Of a DNA stretch of 64,000 nt, positions 35,041 to 47,487 are shown piece after piece. Position 1 is the stretch's first letter; each line of letters starts with the position of its first letter. The position numbers and the translations under genes are program-made. Source of the DNA: Bathymodiolus brooksi (taxonomy: Eukaryota; Mollusca; Bivalvia; Mytilida; Modiolidae); NCBI GenBank assembly GCA_963680875.1, contig OY804578.1, positions 26,317,101 through 26,381,100 on the forward strand, in the 5' to 3' direction. The notes under the pieces are model-generated. The model ran no database searches. It was not told the DNA's origin and saw nothing but the letters and a program-made list of their open reading frames with translations.

Positions 35041-35876
35041 CTAGCTAAATACTTTCATCCATTACGTTAAAATATCTTACCTTTCGCCAATTGATATGTC
35101 CTTTAAGTGTGTTTTTGAAAGAAATCCCCTTTCCATCCTTCCCAAACACCACCCTTCCCAAACACCACAGACTTGAAAATATGAGAGAGTTCTAACGAGT
35201 GTTTTGATTGGCTGAACAGATTTGACGACCTTCCCCTTTTCATCAAAAGTCATGTAGAGTCTAGAGATGTTCCGATAAAGTTATCCCAACATTTGTCCTA
35301 CTTCCGATTTTCACGCCGTTTTGTTTTGGTTCGTATAGGGTACCTCAGCATTTCGGAGACGTACACAAACAATTGGGGTCTCTTTGGAAAGGAAAATAAC
35401 TTGGCTTTCGACTGGTGAAAACAGATTTTGTAAATATTAAGGCATTCTGAAGTTACGATCAATTTAACACGACCACTTAAAAAAATGCAACCAAGTGAGT
35501 TCCTCCCATTGTTGTATTACCCCTTGTTGTATTATATAGTAAAAAAAAAAAATCGGACACACCTAGCCCATGTGTTACTTCACTGTTCTCCCTGTTATAA
35601 GATACACTATTGATTTTCGTTATTTCTAATGTTACTTTTTAATATTCTAACATAAAGCCCAATTTTATTAGAAAATATTACATTGTATTTATCTTTATTA
35701 TGATTTTAAGAAATTTGATGTTTTGGTAACATACAAATGTACATTTCATGAACCTCAATGTAATACATTATAGCTGCTGTGCCATATGTGATTTTAAGAA
35801 AATTGACTTTCGGGGAACACACCGACAGACGGATGTAGAGCGATTGCAAAAGCTGACTTGAATTTTGTTTTTTTTT

Positions 35877-38800
35877 AGCTCACTTTGCCAAAGGTAATGT
35901 AAGCTTTTGCCATCACTTGGCGTCCGTCGTGCGTTAACTTTTCACATTTTAATATTCTCCTCTGAAACCCCTCAGCCAAATGAACTGAAACTTGGTAGGA
36001 AGCATCTATGGAAGGTCCTCTATAGAGATTGCACATTTCGTCCAGATCCATTAACAAACATGGCCGCCACAGGCAATTCTTGTTTCTGATTGGCCGATTT
36101 TTTTTAATATTCTCCTCTGAAACCGCTTAGCCAAATGAACCGAAACTTGGTATGAAGCATCTATGGAAGGTCCTCTGTAAAGAGTGCTCATTTCGTCTCG
36201 ATCCCTTAGCAAACATGGCCGCCACAGGCGACTCTTGTTTCTGATTGGCTGATTTTTAATATTCTTCTCCTGAAACCGTTTGGCCAAATAAACCGAAACT
36301 TGGTAGGAAGCATCTATGGAAGGTCCTCTATATAGATTGCCCATTTCGTCCCGATCCATTAACAAACATGGCCGCCACAGGCAATTCTTGTTTCTGATTG
36401 GTCGATTTCTAAAAATCTTCTCTGAAACCGCTTTGCCAAATTATCCGAAACTTGGTAGGAAGCATCTATGGAAGGTCCTCTATAAAGATTGCTCATTTTG
36501 TCACGATCCGTTAACAAACATGGCTACCATAGGCGACTCTTGTTTCTGATTGGCTGATTTTTAAAATTCTTCTCCTCTGAAACCGCTTGGCCAAATTAAC
36601 TGAAACTTGGTAGGAAGCATCTATGGAAGGTTCTCTGTTAAGAATGTTCATTTCGTCCCGATCTGTTAACAAACATGGCTGCCACAGGCGATTCTTGTCA
36701 CTGATTGGTTGATTTCTACAAAATCTTCTCCTCTGAAACCGCTTGGCCAAATGAACCGAAACTTGGTCAGATGCATCTATGGGCGGTCCTCTATAATGAT
36801 TGCTCATTTCGTGCCGATCCATTAACAAATATGGCCGCCACAGGCACTTCTTGTTTCTGATTGGTCGATTTCTAAAAATCTTCTCCTCTGAAACCGCTTT
36901 GCCAAATGAACCGAAACTTGGTAGGAAGCATCTATGGGAGGTCCTCTATAAAGATTGCTCATTTTGTCCGATCCATTAACAAACATGGCCGCCACAGGCA
37001 ATTCTTGTTTCTGATTGGTCGATTTCTAAAAATCTTCTACTCTGAAACATCTTGGCCAAATGAACCGAAACTTGGTAGGAAGCATCTATGGATGGTCCTC
37101 TATATGACTTGCTCATTCTGTTTTGATCCGTTAAGAAACATAGCCGCTATAGGCAATTCTTGTTTCTGATTGGTCGATTTCTAAAACCGCTTGGCTAAAT
37201 GATATGAAACTTGGTAGGAAGCATCTATGGAAGGCAGTGATTCCGAAGGTCCGTCGGACATGTCCGGTAAAAATCAGCATGGTCCGATAATGTTTACCGG
37301 TTCTCCGGACCGAAAGCCCGACGACCGATTCGGTAATTATCTATCTACAACTGTATTTCTCATGTTTTAATACTGCCACGATCTGCTCTTTGTCGGTAAG
37401 AAAATAGTTTACGTAGTTCATCAGAAGGTCATTCATGATGATGGTATTGTTCACTATTGAAGCCTAGATTTGTTTAATTTCGTTCAATAACAAACAACAT
37501 TGGCGCCATTTTAAAGGGGACGCAACCCAACACTGTGCTATGGGAAATGTTGACCGAACTATATGTCCCGCGAAGCTACTTTCAACAATCGTTTTGATTA
37601 AATTTTGTCTCATTTCTGTGACATAAATCATAGTTCTCATGTTTAATATGTTCACATTTGCGAGTGTTGGCCATTCAAAATTCGTTAAAATGCACGGGGA
37701 CACTACACATTTTTATCCATCCACATTGATATTTTATACTCGACACCGGGTTAATATTACGATCTATCGAACTGTTTATTTACATACATACATGTGTAAA
37801 CGTAAATGCCTATGCAATTAAAAAATAGACTTTGAACTACAGTAACTTTATTCCATTGTTGCAATCTGATTTAAGGTCTGACAAATAATAACCACATTTT
37901 TGACTGCCAGTGTTCATGACAATATACGTTTGTGCTATATTTTCATTATCTAGGCTCTAGTTATATATAGTTAGACCGTTCAGGTAATTGGCAGAGACAT
38001 CTTTCTTCTGCTGAAGATAACACAGATATTAAGTTTTTACCATTTGTGTGGTATTAGATCACAGTAATATTTCAAAAGAAAAAAAAGGGGGAGGTTACTT
38101 GTAAAAAAAAAAGCACAGGTATGCAAGACTCCAATAGTCAAGATACATGTAGACAGAAATAAATATTTGACATTGAATAGATGTCCTTTAGGTAATTATG
38201 AATAATAAGAACAGAACAAATCAGATCAGACAGCTTTATAACTATTTACTAAATTTGGGCAGTGCAACTTCAGAGGGGTCGCGAAACAATGCTTCGATTA
38301 ATCGCAATTAACTTCTCCCAGAAGTCTGCCCACTTCTCCCTGTGAGCTCTCTGAAAGAGAAGTCACTTCTCCCTCTAATTTGAAAGTAGTGAGAGCCCTG
38401 GATGTTTGGCTTAAAATATTATGAGGGTGCTAACCCAGGTAAAAGAAAGCGAGAATTAGTTAAAATTGACGATGAAAAAAATCAAAAAAATCGAAAGAAT
38501 ATGAAACAAAAAGAACGAGAGTGTTTTGCGACAGTTGGTCAAAAGACCGAAAGTGGCTGACATATGATGAAGAAAATAAAGTGATATTAATATATGGGAG
38601 AGGAGGACAATTGGACATTTCTTCTTAGTTTGGCTAGAGACTGATAAATATAATATATTAAATATTACACTAGTGAATTGAATTAAAACAGCAACAGCTT
38701 TGTGTTTTATTACTTTAATTATACCAAAATATTTCGGTCAGGTAAATTGTCTTCTGGTCAGGTAAACTTTGCAGGTTTACAGGACCAAATGTCCTGTAAA

Positions 38801-39022
38801 GGTAAAAACACCTTGGGGAACACTGGGAAGGTCCTCTATAGAGATTGCTCATTTCGTTTTGATCCATTAACAAACATGGCCGCAATTCTTGTTTCTGATT
38901 GGTCAATTTCTAAAAATCTTCTCTGAAACTGCTTTGCCAAATGAACCGAAATTAGGTGGGAAGCACCTATGGAAGGTTCTGTATTAAGTTTCCTCAAGGC
39001 AGAATGAAAGGTGAGCGACTAG
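35877..39022 (+). mobile_element. HINE/pearl-like element split by a hAT-like insertion
   Basis: 5' part 35877-37234: agctcactttgccaaaggta hairpin, then about eight tandem core units of ~155 bp. The hAT-like element lies at 37235-38825. 3' part 38826-39022: a final core unit and gaaaggtgagcgactag. Compared with the full copies, the 3' hairpin (acaggctcagcccactgagc) has been deleted just before the terminal CTAG. T flanks both outer ends. Confidence 0.85.
37235..38825. mobile_element. hAT-like transposon remnant, 1.59 kb, 6-bp duplication
   Basis: The ends start CAGTGATTCCGAAGGT and, inverted, CAGTGTTCCCCAAGGT (13 of 16 identical), the hAT-type CAGTG terminus. The 6-bp GGAAGG is duplicated at 37229-37234 and 38826-38831. 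The other HINE copies show the empty site ctatGGAAGGtcctct, which confirms the insertion. Near 38518-38592 on the plus strand a short frame reads FCDSWSKDRKWLTYDEENKV. This matches the N-terminal SW..R.WL.YDEE pattern seen before the zinc finger in ZNF862/KIAA1586-like hAT proteins. The rest of the transposase is gone. Confidence 0.85.
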
Positions 39023-39172
39023 TTTAATTTTACACTCACGCGGCGACCAAAAACAACCGATAGAAAATAGGGAGCAAGTGCGCATGTGGAGATCTAATTT
39101 TAATTAGATTGTTTTCCATCCAATTTAATACATGTATTTAAATATAGAAATGAGACAAATATCTAAAATACC

Positions 39173-39545
39173 ATGGGTCCAGCAAATTATTGTCTCCATA
39201 GATTTATTGTGTCCAGCAAATTACTGTCTCCATGGATTTATTGTGTCCAGCAAATTACTGTCTCCATGGATTTATTGTGTCCAGCAAATTACTGTCTCCA
39301 TGGATTTATTGTGTCCAGCAAATTACTGTCTCCATGGATTTATTGTGTCCAGCAAATTACTGTCTCCATGGATTTATTTTGTACAGCAAATTACTGTCTC
39401 CATGGATTTATTGTGTCCAGCAAATTACTGTCTCCATGGATTTATTGTGTCCAGCAAATTACTGTCTCCATGGATTTATTGTGTCCAGCAAATTACTGTC
39501 TCCATGGATTTATTGTGTCCAGCAAATTACTGTCTCCATGGATTC
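39173..39545 (+). repeat. 34-bp minisatellite, about 11 copies
   Basis: The unit is gtgtccagcaaattactgtc followed by tccatggatttatt. The copies are almost identical; the first and the one at ~39376 have single changes. Because 34 is not a multiple of three and the unit has no stop in any plus frame, all three frames stay open through the array. These open frames are a by-product of the repeat, not genes. Confidence 0.95.
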
Positions 39546-39711
39546 TGTTTCAAGCAAAATGCTGTTTTCACATTTGCTTTTGATATGTACTCTTGTTCAA
39601 CATCTCCTCGTTAACATGCCGTGGATGTATCATGCTGCGCTCGGCGTCGGCCTCTGTTACTCATGGACCGACACGGTAACAAAACCATGTATGACTGAAT
39701 AGATGAAAATC

Positions 39712-39732
39712 GGGGGGGGGGGGGGGGGGGGG
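39712..39732. repeat. Poly-G tract
   Basis: An uninterrupted run of about 21 G follows gaaaatcg. Length is likely to be polymorphic and error-prone in sequencing. Confidence 0.9.
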
Positions 39733-39839
39733 TAATTAAAAAATATATGTCAGCACGTTGGTCTCGTGTCAAGAAAGTAAATAAGTACCTGTTTATTTCT
39801 AATTTGAAATTGTTTTAACGCAATTGTTGCTTTTGTTAG

Positions 39840-39985
39840 CTGGTCAACATATATTGTCAGTTGTTCCGTATATTATTAGCTGGTCAGTACTAGTATAGAT
39901 TGTCAGTTGGTCAGTATATTATTAGCTGGTCAGTATAGATTACCAGTTGGTCAGTATAGATTGCCAGTTGGTCAGTATATATATA
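39840..39985. repeat. Degenerate tandem repeat
   Basis: Units of the type agctggtcagtatagattgt and cagttggtcagtata recur five to six times with small indels. Confidence 0.7.
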
Positions 39986-39989
39986 GATT

Positions 39990-41242
39990 ATACAAGGTCA
40001 TGACACAGTATATTATTAAATGACCACACTACCTGTATTGATTATGTATTGATCCAATATACATGTCTACCATTACTATTTTAGTGTATAGAGCCATTCT
40101 TTATACCTGTATGTGTATTATGTTGAAATCTTAGGAATTATTGGATATTTTAAAACAAATATTGTATTTAGAAAATTAGAGGACAACACAGCTTGCATAA
40201 TTTCACTTTCAGGTAACAATAATCAGCTTTTTTATTCGTTTAATTTTAAAGTAATTTGCCATTTTAAATCTCACAAGTAAACATTTCACACCCTACAACT
40301 GGCTATCTGGACAGCAGATGCTATCGGGAACTCAGATCATATCTACGTCACACGGAATGACAGGTAGGAATTTCTTTGACGTTTTTCTTCCATTTTATCT
40401 ACTTTTTGGATTTTAAATTTATGTCTGATTTGTTGCACTACAAATGAGAAATTTGCATACCAAATATGACAGTATAGGTTTTAATATTTAGTAAGTTTTC
40501 AATAAATGAAGATAGAATTTGACATTTTCAACAGAGAATTCTTCAGAACATTGACGTTTTCTCTAAAATTTCAAAATAAAGCACAAGTTTCTATCATATA
40601 CATGAAAATATAGTGTTTCTTCTACTTTCCTGTACAACGGGAACTCGAAGTGTTATGTAGTAAGAATATTATACACATTTATACACTTTGGTATGTCGAT
40701 TTCATGTAAACAATGAAATTTATTGATTTCTAAATAGGCCACCCCCATTTCCGCCCAGAACGCCGCCATTTTGACAAATGATGTAAGCAATCCTTAATTG
40801 GGAGCACTGTTTTCAATAAAACTCCTACTTAACATTGAAAAATATTATATTATCACAAAAATGACGGCTCCGCTTCAATATTCGGTATGATGAGTGAAGA
40901 GGAGTTTGGAATTTAAATTCGAGCTTTGACAGCCCATGAAGGCCAAAAGGGCAAATCGATTAATGTCAATTATTGATGAGATATGGGTGATACATCTACA
41001 AAAAGTCGATACTTTATCAATAATTGGTATTTAGAACAAATATGTTCACTTTATTCCTGTAATTATGGTTTTATATACTTACAAATACTAGTTTAAAATG
41101 TTGAAGCGATGAAAATTTCCACCGTTAATCAAGGAACGCGCATCGTCAACGAATTGCACTATGGGTAACCTCGCCACGCAACATACTTACATACAATCTA
41201 TGTTAAATCTCCCGAGATTCATATCCTTCTTACTATATAAAT
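39990..41242. other. Non-coding stretch
   Basis: No gene is supported. A possible donor-like site (gacaggtagg) occurs near 40360, without a matching open exon. Confidence 0.45.
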
Positions 41243-41273
41243 CCTTGGTAGGAAGCATCTATGGAAAGTCCTG
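41243..41273 (+). repeat. Tiny HINE core fragment
   Basis: ccttggtaggaagcatctat followed by ggaaagtcctg matches the core of the HINE family exactly. The rest of the element is absent. Confidence 0.7.
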
Positions 41274-41384
41274 TTGCAATCTAAAGGATTAGATATTTTT
41301 TTACGATAAAGGCCCACTTTACTGTGCATCAGTTATCATAGCGTAATGAAACTGCCCGGGTCAGAACCAGATTTGTTTCTGTCT

Positions 41385-41587
41385 AAAATTACGCGACCTC
41401 GGTGGCTCGAACTACCGATAGCTAGAACAGATTTTGACAGTCCCTTCGAGTTCGAGCCAGCGAAGTTCTACTGTACGATTTTCAAAAGGGGAGGTAATTC
41501 TACATTGTTTCTCTTATAACGAACGATGCCTATAACGAACTAAGATCGAGAGTCCCCTGGACTTCGTTATAAACGAACTCTACTGTA
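41385..41587 (-). mobile_element. Two pogo/Tigger-type terminal repeats
   Basis: Read on the minus strand, tacagtagaacttcgctggc starts at 41475, and tacagtagagttcgtttata starts at 41587. Both show the CAGTAGA(A/G).(T/C)TCG start typical of pogo/Tigger termini with a flanking TA. Matching left ends were not found, so these are fragments or one end nested in another. Confidence 0.6.
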
Positions 41588-43911
41588 TACGTTTTATTAC
41601 ACATCTGTATAAACAATAGACGAAATGTCCATGATACGTGAATAAACACATACATTTGTACATGTACATTCAAAACGATTCAAATAAAGGATATGTCATT
41701 TAGGAGTTTAAGTTGTACAATAATTAATATCTCAGATGCTCTTTAGTTTGACGTAACGCTGTAAGTAGTGGTGACACATAGTACAGTTGGTTACAAATCT
41801 TAACGTTATGGTGGCCAGTCGAGAACTTGGATAATGTTTGTTTGAGGAAGTAACGCAACTTCGCAAACCCAAGCAATGCGAGGCCCCACATCAAATACTA
41901 CAACATAAGTTTGCGCGCATGGATACGTGGAAGAACGTGAGGTCCGTGGAGCTGGTCCCAATATCTGATAGCTGACATATTGTCATGGGTGACCAGGTTG
42001 CAATTGTCCTTCCATGATTACATATTGAATAGTTGACATGAATAGGAAGGGAGCGTTCGATTTGAATAACTTTTGTAGAGTCTCTTTACCCTGATTTTAT
42101 TAACAAGAGGGCTAATTTCAAAATGTATGACAATGTCACGATTAACGATAAAAATGTGGAGTAAAAATACCTCCTGAAGAACACAGAGTTGACAGGATTA
42201 AAAATAATTTAAAACGGTCTACAAAATTCCAGAAAACTGCAATTTGTCATGTTTTGCTGCCTTTTAACCGGGAATCCCGAAAGAAGGACATCTAAAACCA
42301 AATGTAGCTATGAATTTCTTTCTTCCAATTTTTCACACAAATACATGTTAAAACAATTAATTGGTAGTGTGCTTCGCAGTAAATATTAAACTTTTCTATC
42401 AAATTCGATATAAATCTTTTTATACTCTTAATAAAGATTATGTAATCAAGTTGTGACTCGATTTGTCAGTATATATATTCTATACAGTCGGGAAGCCACG
42501 CACAGATTCCGTACCTCCAACAATGCAAAGTCAAATCCCGAAATCAAGGGACGTAACTCTATTTTTTTAGACATGACGCTTTACAAGTGAGCGGCCATGC
42601 ATTGTTTACGTCGACACCCCATGTGTTTTTACTGAATATCTTCATAAATAAAACTGAAAGAAGTATTCATTTTTATTGAATCCATTTTTTAAATAAAATT
42701 GTAACGTGACTGACGCGTGAATACGTGTATTTATGATATCGTTTGCTTGAAATCAACGTTGGAACTCGGGATACCGCTGCTGATGAAATGTTGTAAAAAA
42801 AATGGCGCTAAAAATAGACTCTTTAACTAAGTGGAACAATTGCATCCCATTGGCTGTTTATTAATAAATTTGGTAAAAATAGCTAGAAACACGTATTAGA
42901 GTATGGATTATTTGCATATTTCCCCATCATTCGTCACTAGAATTCCATATTTGGATGTAAACAAGAAGCACTATATTTCGAGATTCTAACCAAATATTTC
43001 TGGGTTTTTTCATAGATTGATCGATCTATTAGGATGTAAATGTGACTGTTTCTGTTTAAACACGAAAGAACCACTTGACCAATCATAGTCACACATATAT
43101 AAAGTCATTTTATTCCATTTTTAACAACAAATCTTTCATTTTCGTTGACTCGTTCCATGGCATTTATGGACATGTCAAAATATTGACATAATTAATAAAT
43201 ACATTTTAGAAATAAAAAGGACTGCATTATAATGTATGATCTTGTCATGCAGAGAATGGTGAAATATTATGTTAAATTCACTCTAGATTAACATGGCATA
43301 GCATAAGGCTACATATTTAGTTCATGGCAAGCATTTACACCCCCCCCCCCTTTTTTCATTTTCAGTCTGTTTTCCTGAAATACTTATTGATGTGTGTACA
43401 TGCTACTCTTCAGTGCCAATGGTATTGACAACCTCCAGTTTTAGTTAGTTTTAGATCATTGTGGATAGATATATATATATACAGACTGGACATGGGATGT
43501 TTATTTTTTTTTTAACAAGAGTCTGAAGATACCAAAGGGGCAAAGTTACAGATTCTATTAAATAAAATGGATGTTTATTTTCTGTTAGTTTCAGATTCTA
43601 TGATTATAAATGCAAAGTTTCCTGTGATGTTTATTGGTTGAATATTTGAATAAATAAAAATAAGAATATATGATAAGTCTTATATATATATTCATACAGG
43701 TTTGAAAATCAATATATATATATATGGTTTTTTTCTTCTAAAATATCCATGAAGTAAAAAAAATGGACCAGCATTCCAATTATTTTTAAAGTACATCATC
43801 AAACAAATGCCATGAGTTTTCAAGACACCTTGTGTCATAAATTATAATAAAGTCATTCAGAAAAGAACTTTTTGATTGTGTAATTTGTGTAATTTGTGAA
43901 ACTTCATCTGA
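41588..43911. other. Non-coding stretch
   Basis: AT-rich, with (TA)n-like runs at 43465-43490 and 43680-43720. No domain-bearing ORF was found. The 23-mer ctaagtggaacaattgcatc plus cca at 42827 recurs at 45647. Confidence 0.5.
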
Positions 43912-44160
43912 AAGTCAAAAGGTTTATTTCAATTTCAATTGAAAACCAGGACTTACCTTAAACATTTCAAGAATGAATTAAATTTCTGTAAAGAATTTGG
44001 CTCAGAAGATAAATTATATTGTGGTACATATTGTTATAACAGTTGTAACACATTTTCTAGGTCAGAAAGTGGAGCTGAAACAAGATCTCAAACTTTTCAA
44101 TTTCTTATAGATATATTGAACCAGAACCAAGTTGTTGAACAAGTTTCTACAGACATTTAG
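43912..44160 (+). other. Open segment, coding status uncertain
   Basis: The frame is open for 82 codons to TAG 44158-44160, without an ATG at its start. It encodes a cysteine-containing middle (YCGTYCYNSCN) and a polar end (SGAETRSQTFQFLIDILNQN). This is more protein-like than the surrounding DNA. It could be an internal or terminal exon; no family is recognised. Confidence 0.2.
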
Positions 44161-44499
44161 ACCTGTATACACTCCAACATATTGTCGAATTTGTTATTCA
44201 TGCTTTTTTTTTAGATGAAAAGGTACTTATGTTGCCTGTTGTTTATGAGAAATATAATTATCTTTTATCTATGAATATTAATGCCGAAATTTATAAATTT
44301 TCTTTTACAGAAAAGAATTTTTCAAAATGTGCCCATTTATTAACTTTTTTCCAGTCATTGGAACAAATAAAATAAATTTTTTTAACTTCAATTTTAAACA
44401 ATATTAACCAATACTTGGTTATTTTGCCAACAGAAAACATATTCATTCTATTCTAGTCATTTAATTTACTTAGTGAAATTTGGAATTCTGGTTTGTCCT

Positions 44500-44885
44500 T
44501 TCATGTGAATGCAAGTATGCTGTATGTGTCTTAAAATTATGTGAATGGTAGTCATTCAATATGCTCTTTTATGTGAATGCTAGTTATTCTGTATGTGTCT
44601 TTTATGTGAATGCTAGTCATTTTGTGTCTGTCTTTTATGTGAATGCTATAATCATTCTGTTTGTGAATGTCATGGTGGAAAAATTATTGCAATCTAAGTA
44701 TCCATATTTGTAAAAGCTGGTAATTTTGTGAATGTCCTGGAGAAAGAATTATTGCAAACTAAGTACCCATATTTGTAAATGCTGGTCATTTTGTGAATGT
44801 CCTGGAGAAAGAATTATTGCAACCTAAGTACTCATTTTGTAAATGCTGGTCATTTTGTGAATGTCAAGGGGAAAGAATTGTTACA
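44500..44885 (+). repeat. Two adjoining degenerate tandem arrays
   Basis: Array one (about 44500-44660): four units around tcttttatgtgaatgctagt. Array two (about 44665-44885): three to four units of ~66 bp with gaatgtcctggagaaagaat, then tattgcaa.ctaagta and tttgtaaatgctggtcattt. Both include a 'gaatgctggtcatt'-like motif, so they may share an origin. Confidence 0.75.
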
Positions 44886-45059
44886 ACTTGACCACTCATA
44901 GTTTGTAGTTGTGTCAAACACATGAATATTCCAAATACATTGATATTTACATTGTGAGATAAACATGAAACTTGGTAGCTTTCATTCAGATAATAAAATT
45001 TCCTAATTTCAAGAAAAATATTTGCTTACACTGATTTTTTTTTAATTTGCCTTGATATA

Positions 45060-45300
45060 ATAGGAAGGGTTAAGATATCTGAATACAATTTTGTATGCCC
45101 CTTTGTGTCTCAAGGTTTCCCTTTTTTTTTAGATTTTAAAAAAATTATTAATTTTTTTACATGGTTTTCTTTTATAATATTTTCATATTTTTTCAATTCG
45201 CTTAATTTTTGTTTACATGCTTTTATTTTTTCCACACATTTATTTCTTTCTATTTATCTTGTACCTGTTGTATTGAAATTAAATTAAATTGAAATTATTA
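45060..45300 (+). mobile_element. Possible LINE 3' tail
   Basis: The sequence tgtatgcccctttgtgtctc, then T-rich DNA ending in tgaaattaaattaaattgaaatt, resembles the 3' end of the LINE at 57744 (tatgccccttcgtgggcctt). There is no coding part. Confidence 0.35.
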
Positions 45301-46225
45301 ATTGTTGTACATTCCCTGTGCAAGTCTAGTATCATAGTCATAGATGATTTTTTTTTAAATTTAAAGTGATAATAAATAGTAATTCCCCAGTCTAAATTAC
45401 AAAATGCACAATGTCTAAAACAATATTGCAATACAAATAATTCAATTAAACTGAAAAATACGGTATTAATACAAGAAAATTAAAAAAAAGACATAGACAC
45501 CCATTTCCCAAATGAAATATACTCTTTCGGATGTACGCTTAGGTGTCGTTTATTGTTGATGTTAAAGGAACACCACCGATGTGTTCCGAAAGACAATGAA
45601 TTTCGATGTTTGGCAAATGGTCGATCCGATCAAGGTAGGTGTAGGGCTAAGTGGAACAATTGCATCCCACAAGACATTGACACTAGTTGTCTGTATGACA
45701 ATGATCCTAGATGATTTCCTCAGGCAATGTATGTTACAGAAAGCCATCATATTGTTTTAATTAAATTTTCTCTTTTAAATAGAACCACCTTGACATTTGT
45801 TTTGAAATTGAGTCCACTTCAAGTAGCAAAATTCGATGTTTGTGCACAATATAAATAAAAACTGAAGTGATACAATAAATTTCTATTTATCCATAGACAT
45901 CTTCCGTATATTTTAATTGATTTTAAGCATAAATATTTATTGTAAACCGACGTATTTTAAGCGAAGGGTTGAACGTCATTTTTCATCAAAAATGAAGCGA
46001 AAGTCACGTGACTGGGACTTGACTTTGGAGCTCCCCTGTCACGCTGGCTGTCCTACTGATATATTCATTAAATCCTCTTGTACAGAGGCATATATAACAA
46101 TTCGTATACCAGATTAACTCCACAATTTTTAGTACGAGTTCAAACTCGAAAAGACTAAAACAATTTTATATATGATAGCCTTTTGTACCTTTCGCTAACA
46201 AATTAAAATGAAATAAACATGATTA
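45301..46225. other. Non-coding stretch
   Basis: No gene or repeat family is supported apart from the 23-mer at 45647 shared with 42827. Confidence 0.45.
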
Positions 46226-46442
46226 CATGGTCGTGATCGTATGGTAGTTGGATTTATGTAATCAGTGCCTATCACCACTAACATTGTGAGTTCGAATCCA
46301 GTTCAGGTGAAGTGTACTCAATAAAACAATATGTGATGAAGTTTGTCAGTGACTTGCGACAGGTCGGTGGTTTTCTCCGATTTCCTCCACCATATAACCG
46401 AAATACTATTGAAAGTGGCGTAAAACACCATTACCCACCCAC
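46226..46442 (+). mobile_element. tRNA-derived SINE, second family
   Basis: A diverged copy of the family seen at 32055. The B-box-like tgtgagttcgaatcc is present, then ggtcggtggttttctccg and gaaagtggcgtaaaacacca. It is followed directly by a (TA)n run at 46445-46470. Confidence 0.65.
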
Positions 46443-47002
46443 CTTATATATATATATATATATATATAAGTAAAACATGAGATTAATATTTAGCTTATTT
46501 GATTGTCACATATTGATCTGAATACAATGTATTTACATTTAATTAAATTAAGATAAACAAATCAATACTCGGCTTTAATAGACTTACGAGACACTGTATA
46601 TTGATTCCGGGCAGTTTATAAATACAAGATACAAATGTGTTTATTATAGTGACATTGCGTATAACAGAAATATGTACAGTATTGAATTATAACATTTACA
46701 CCTGGCACAATGGACCTATAAGTCACTTTAAATAATAGACTAAGTCCAAATATATGTATTGACTAAGTTTTATAACGTACTCTAACTCTAACCCAATGAT
46801 AAAACGGGAAGGAATTTGTCCGTTTGAAAGAAAAAAAAGAATAACGTTAAACATGTATTTTTCAACACATGGAATCAGAATCGATTACAAGTTTTACAAA
46901 TGGTTTTTCGAATCAAACGCCGTCATCCGACCGGTTCTTCAATGTTTCCGATGATCTGTGCACCTGAACCACAAACAAAATGGGATATCATCGGATAGTT
47001 AT

Positions 47003-47230
47003 AGTGCTAGATTACTGAAACAGACATGTCGCTCTACTCTGACACATTATTCTGATTCTGAGGCAACCAGTCTTTGTTCTTTCTCCTCAAAAGCTATGTG
47101 CTTAGTGGAGAGACAGCAAATACCAATTCTATAGTCTTTCGTCTGACCCGAGCTGGGTTGGAACCAACGATCTACTGCGCTCGAACCCCCGAAGCGAGCA
47201 CACTAACCATTACACCACCGGGCGGTGCTC
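47003..47230 (-). mobile_element. tRNA-derived SINE, 3'-truncated
   Basis: Minus-strand head (ggtggtgtaatggttagtgt) with a diverged B box (gttggttccaaccc), then the gaaagaacaaagact and cagaataatgtgtcagagta blocks. The tail with the cactcac motif is missing. Confidence 0.75.
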
Positions 47231-47487
47231 ATCTGTGAATATAATTCTATGGTTGTGAGATGTAGAACAGCAATGATAACTCGATGTTACTTACTTTAAT
47301 TATAAAATTAAAAACGAAATTGTCCAACGTACATTAACATATGCAAATATACACTGCATTTCAGGTATACACTGTCGATGTGTGGCGTCTATAATGCTAG
47401 GGGGTGGGTTCGTTTGTTTGTTTTTTGTTGCTTTTTTTTTTATTTTTGACAAACACCAAGTAAATTGTGTTCCTTTTGTATTTGTAG

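Larger units (their letters stand above)
32393..35574. mobile_element. Giant-TIR transposon, 3.18 kb, 8-bp target duplication
   Basis: The ends are inverted copies starting CACAGGGGCTAGGTGCTTCC on the left and CACATGGGCTAGGTGTGTCC reading inward from the right. The left arm spans about 32393-33255, the right arm about 34456-35574. The right arm is longer because it has about 260 bp (35025-35290) that the left arm lacks. The direct repeat TTACTTCA flanks both ends (32385-32392 and 35575-35582), which I take as the target duplication. The ~1.2 kb interior is rich in homopolymers and has no recognised transposase. Each arm carries a TATA-like run (tatatatataag) and an outward-reading ORF start. 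It may be a MULE-like non-autonomous element. Confidence 0.9.

Noticed and set aside
39173..39545. CRISPR-like array
   Set aside because: The 34-bp units are contiguous with no variable spacers, and the setting is a eukaryotic genome.
39132..39702. Three overlapping plus-strand ORFs of 136-160 codons
   Set aside because: All three are produced by the stop-free 34-bp tandem repeat.
45562..45750. 62-codon minus ORF
   Set aside because: No domain, no support from context; within AT-rich non-coding DNA.
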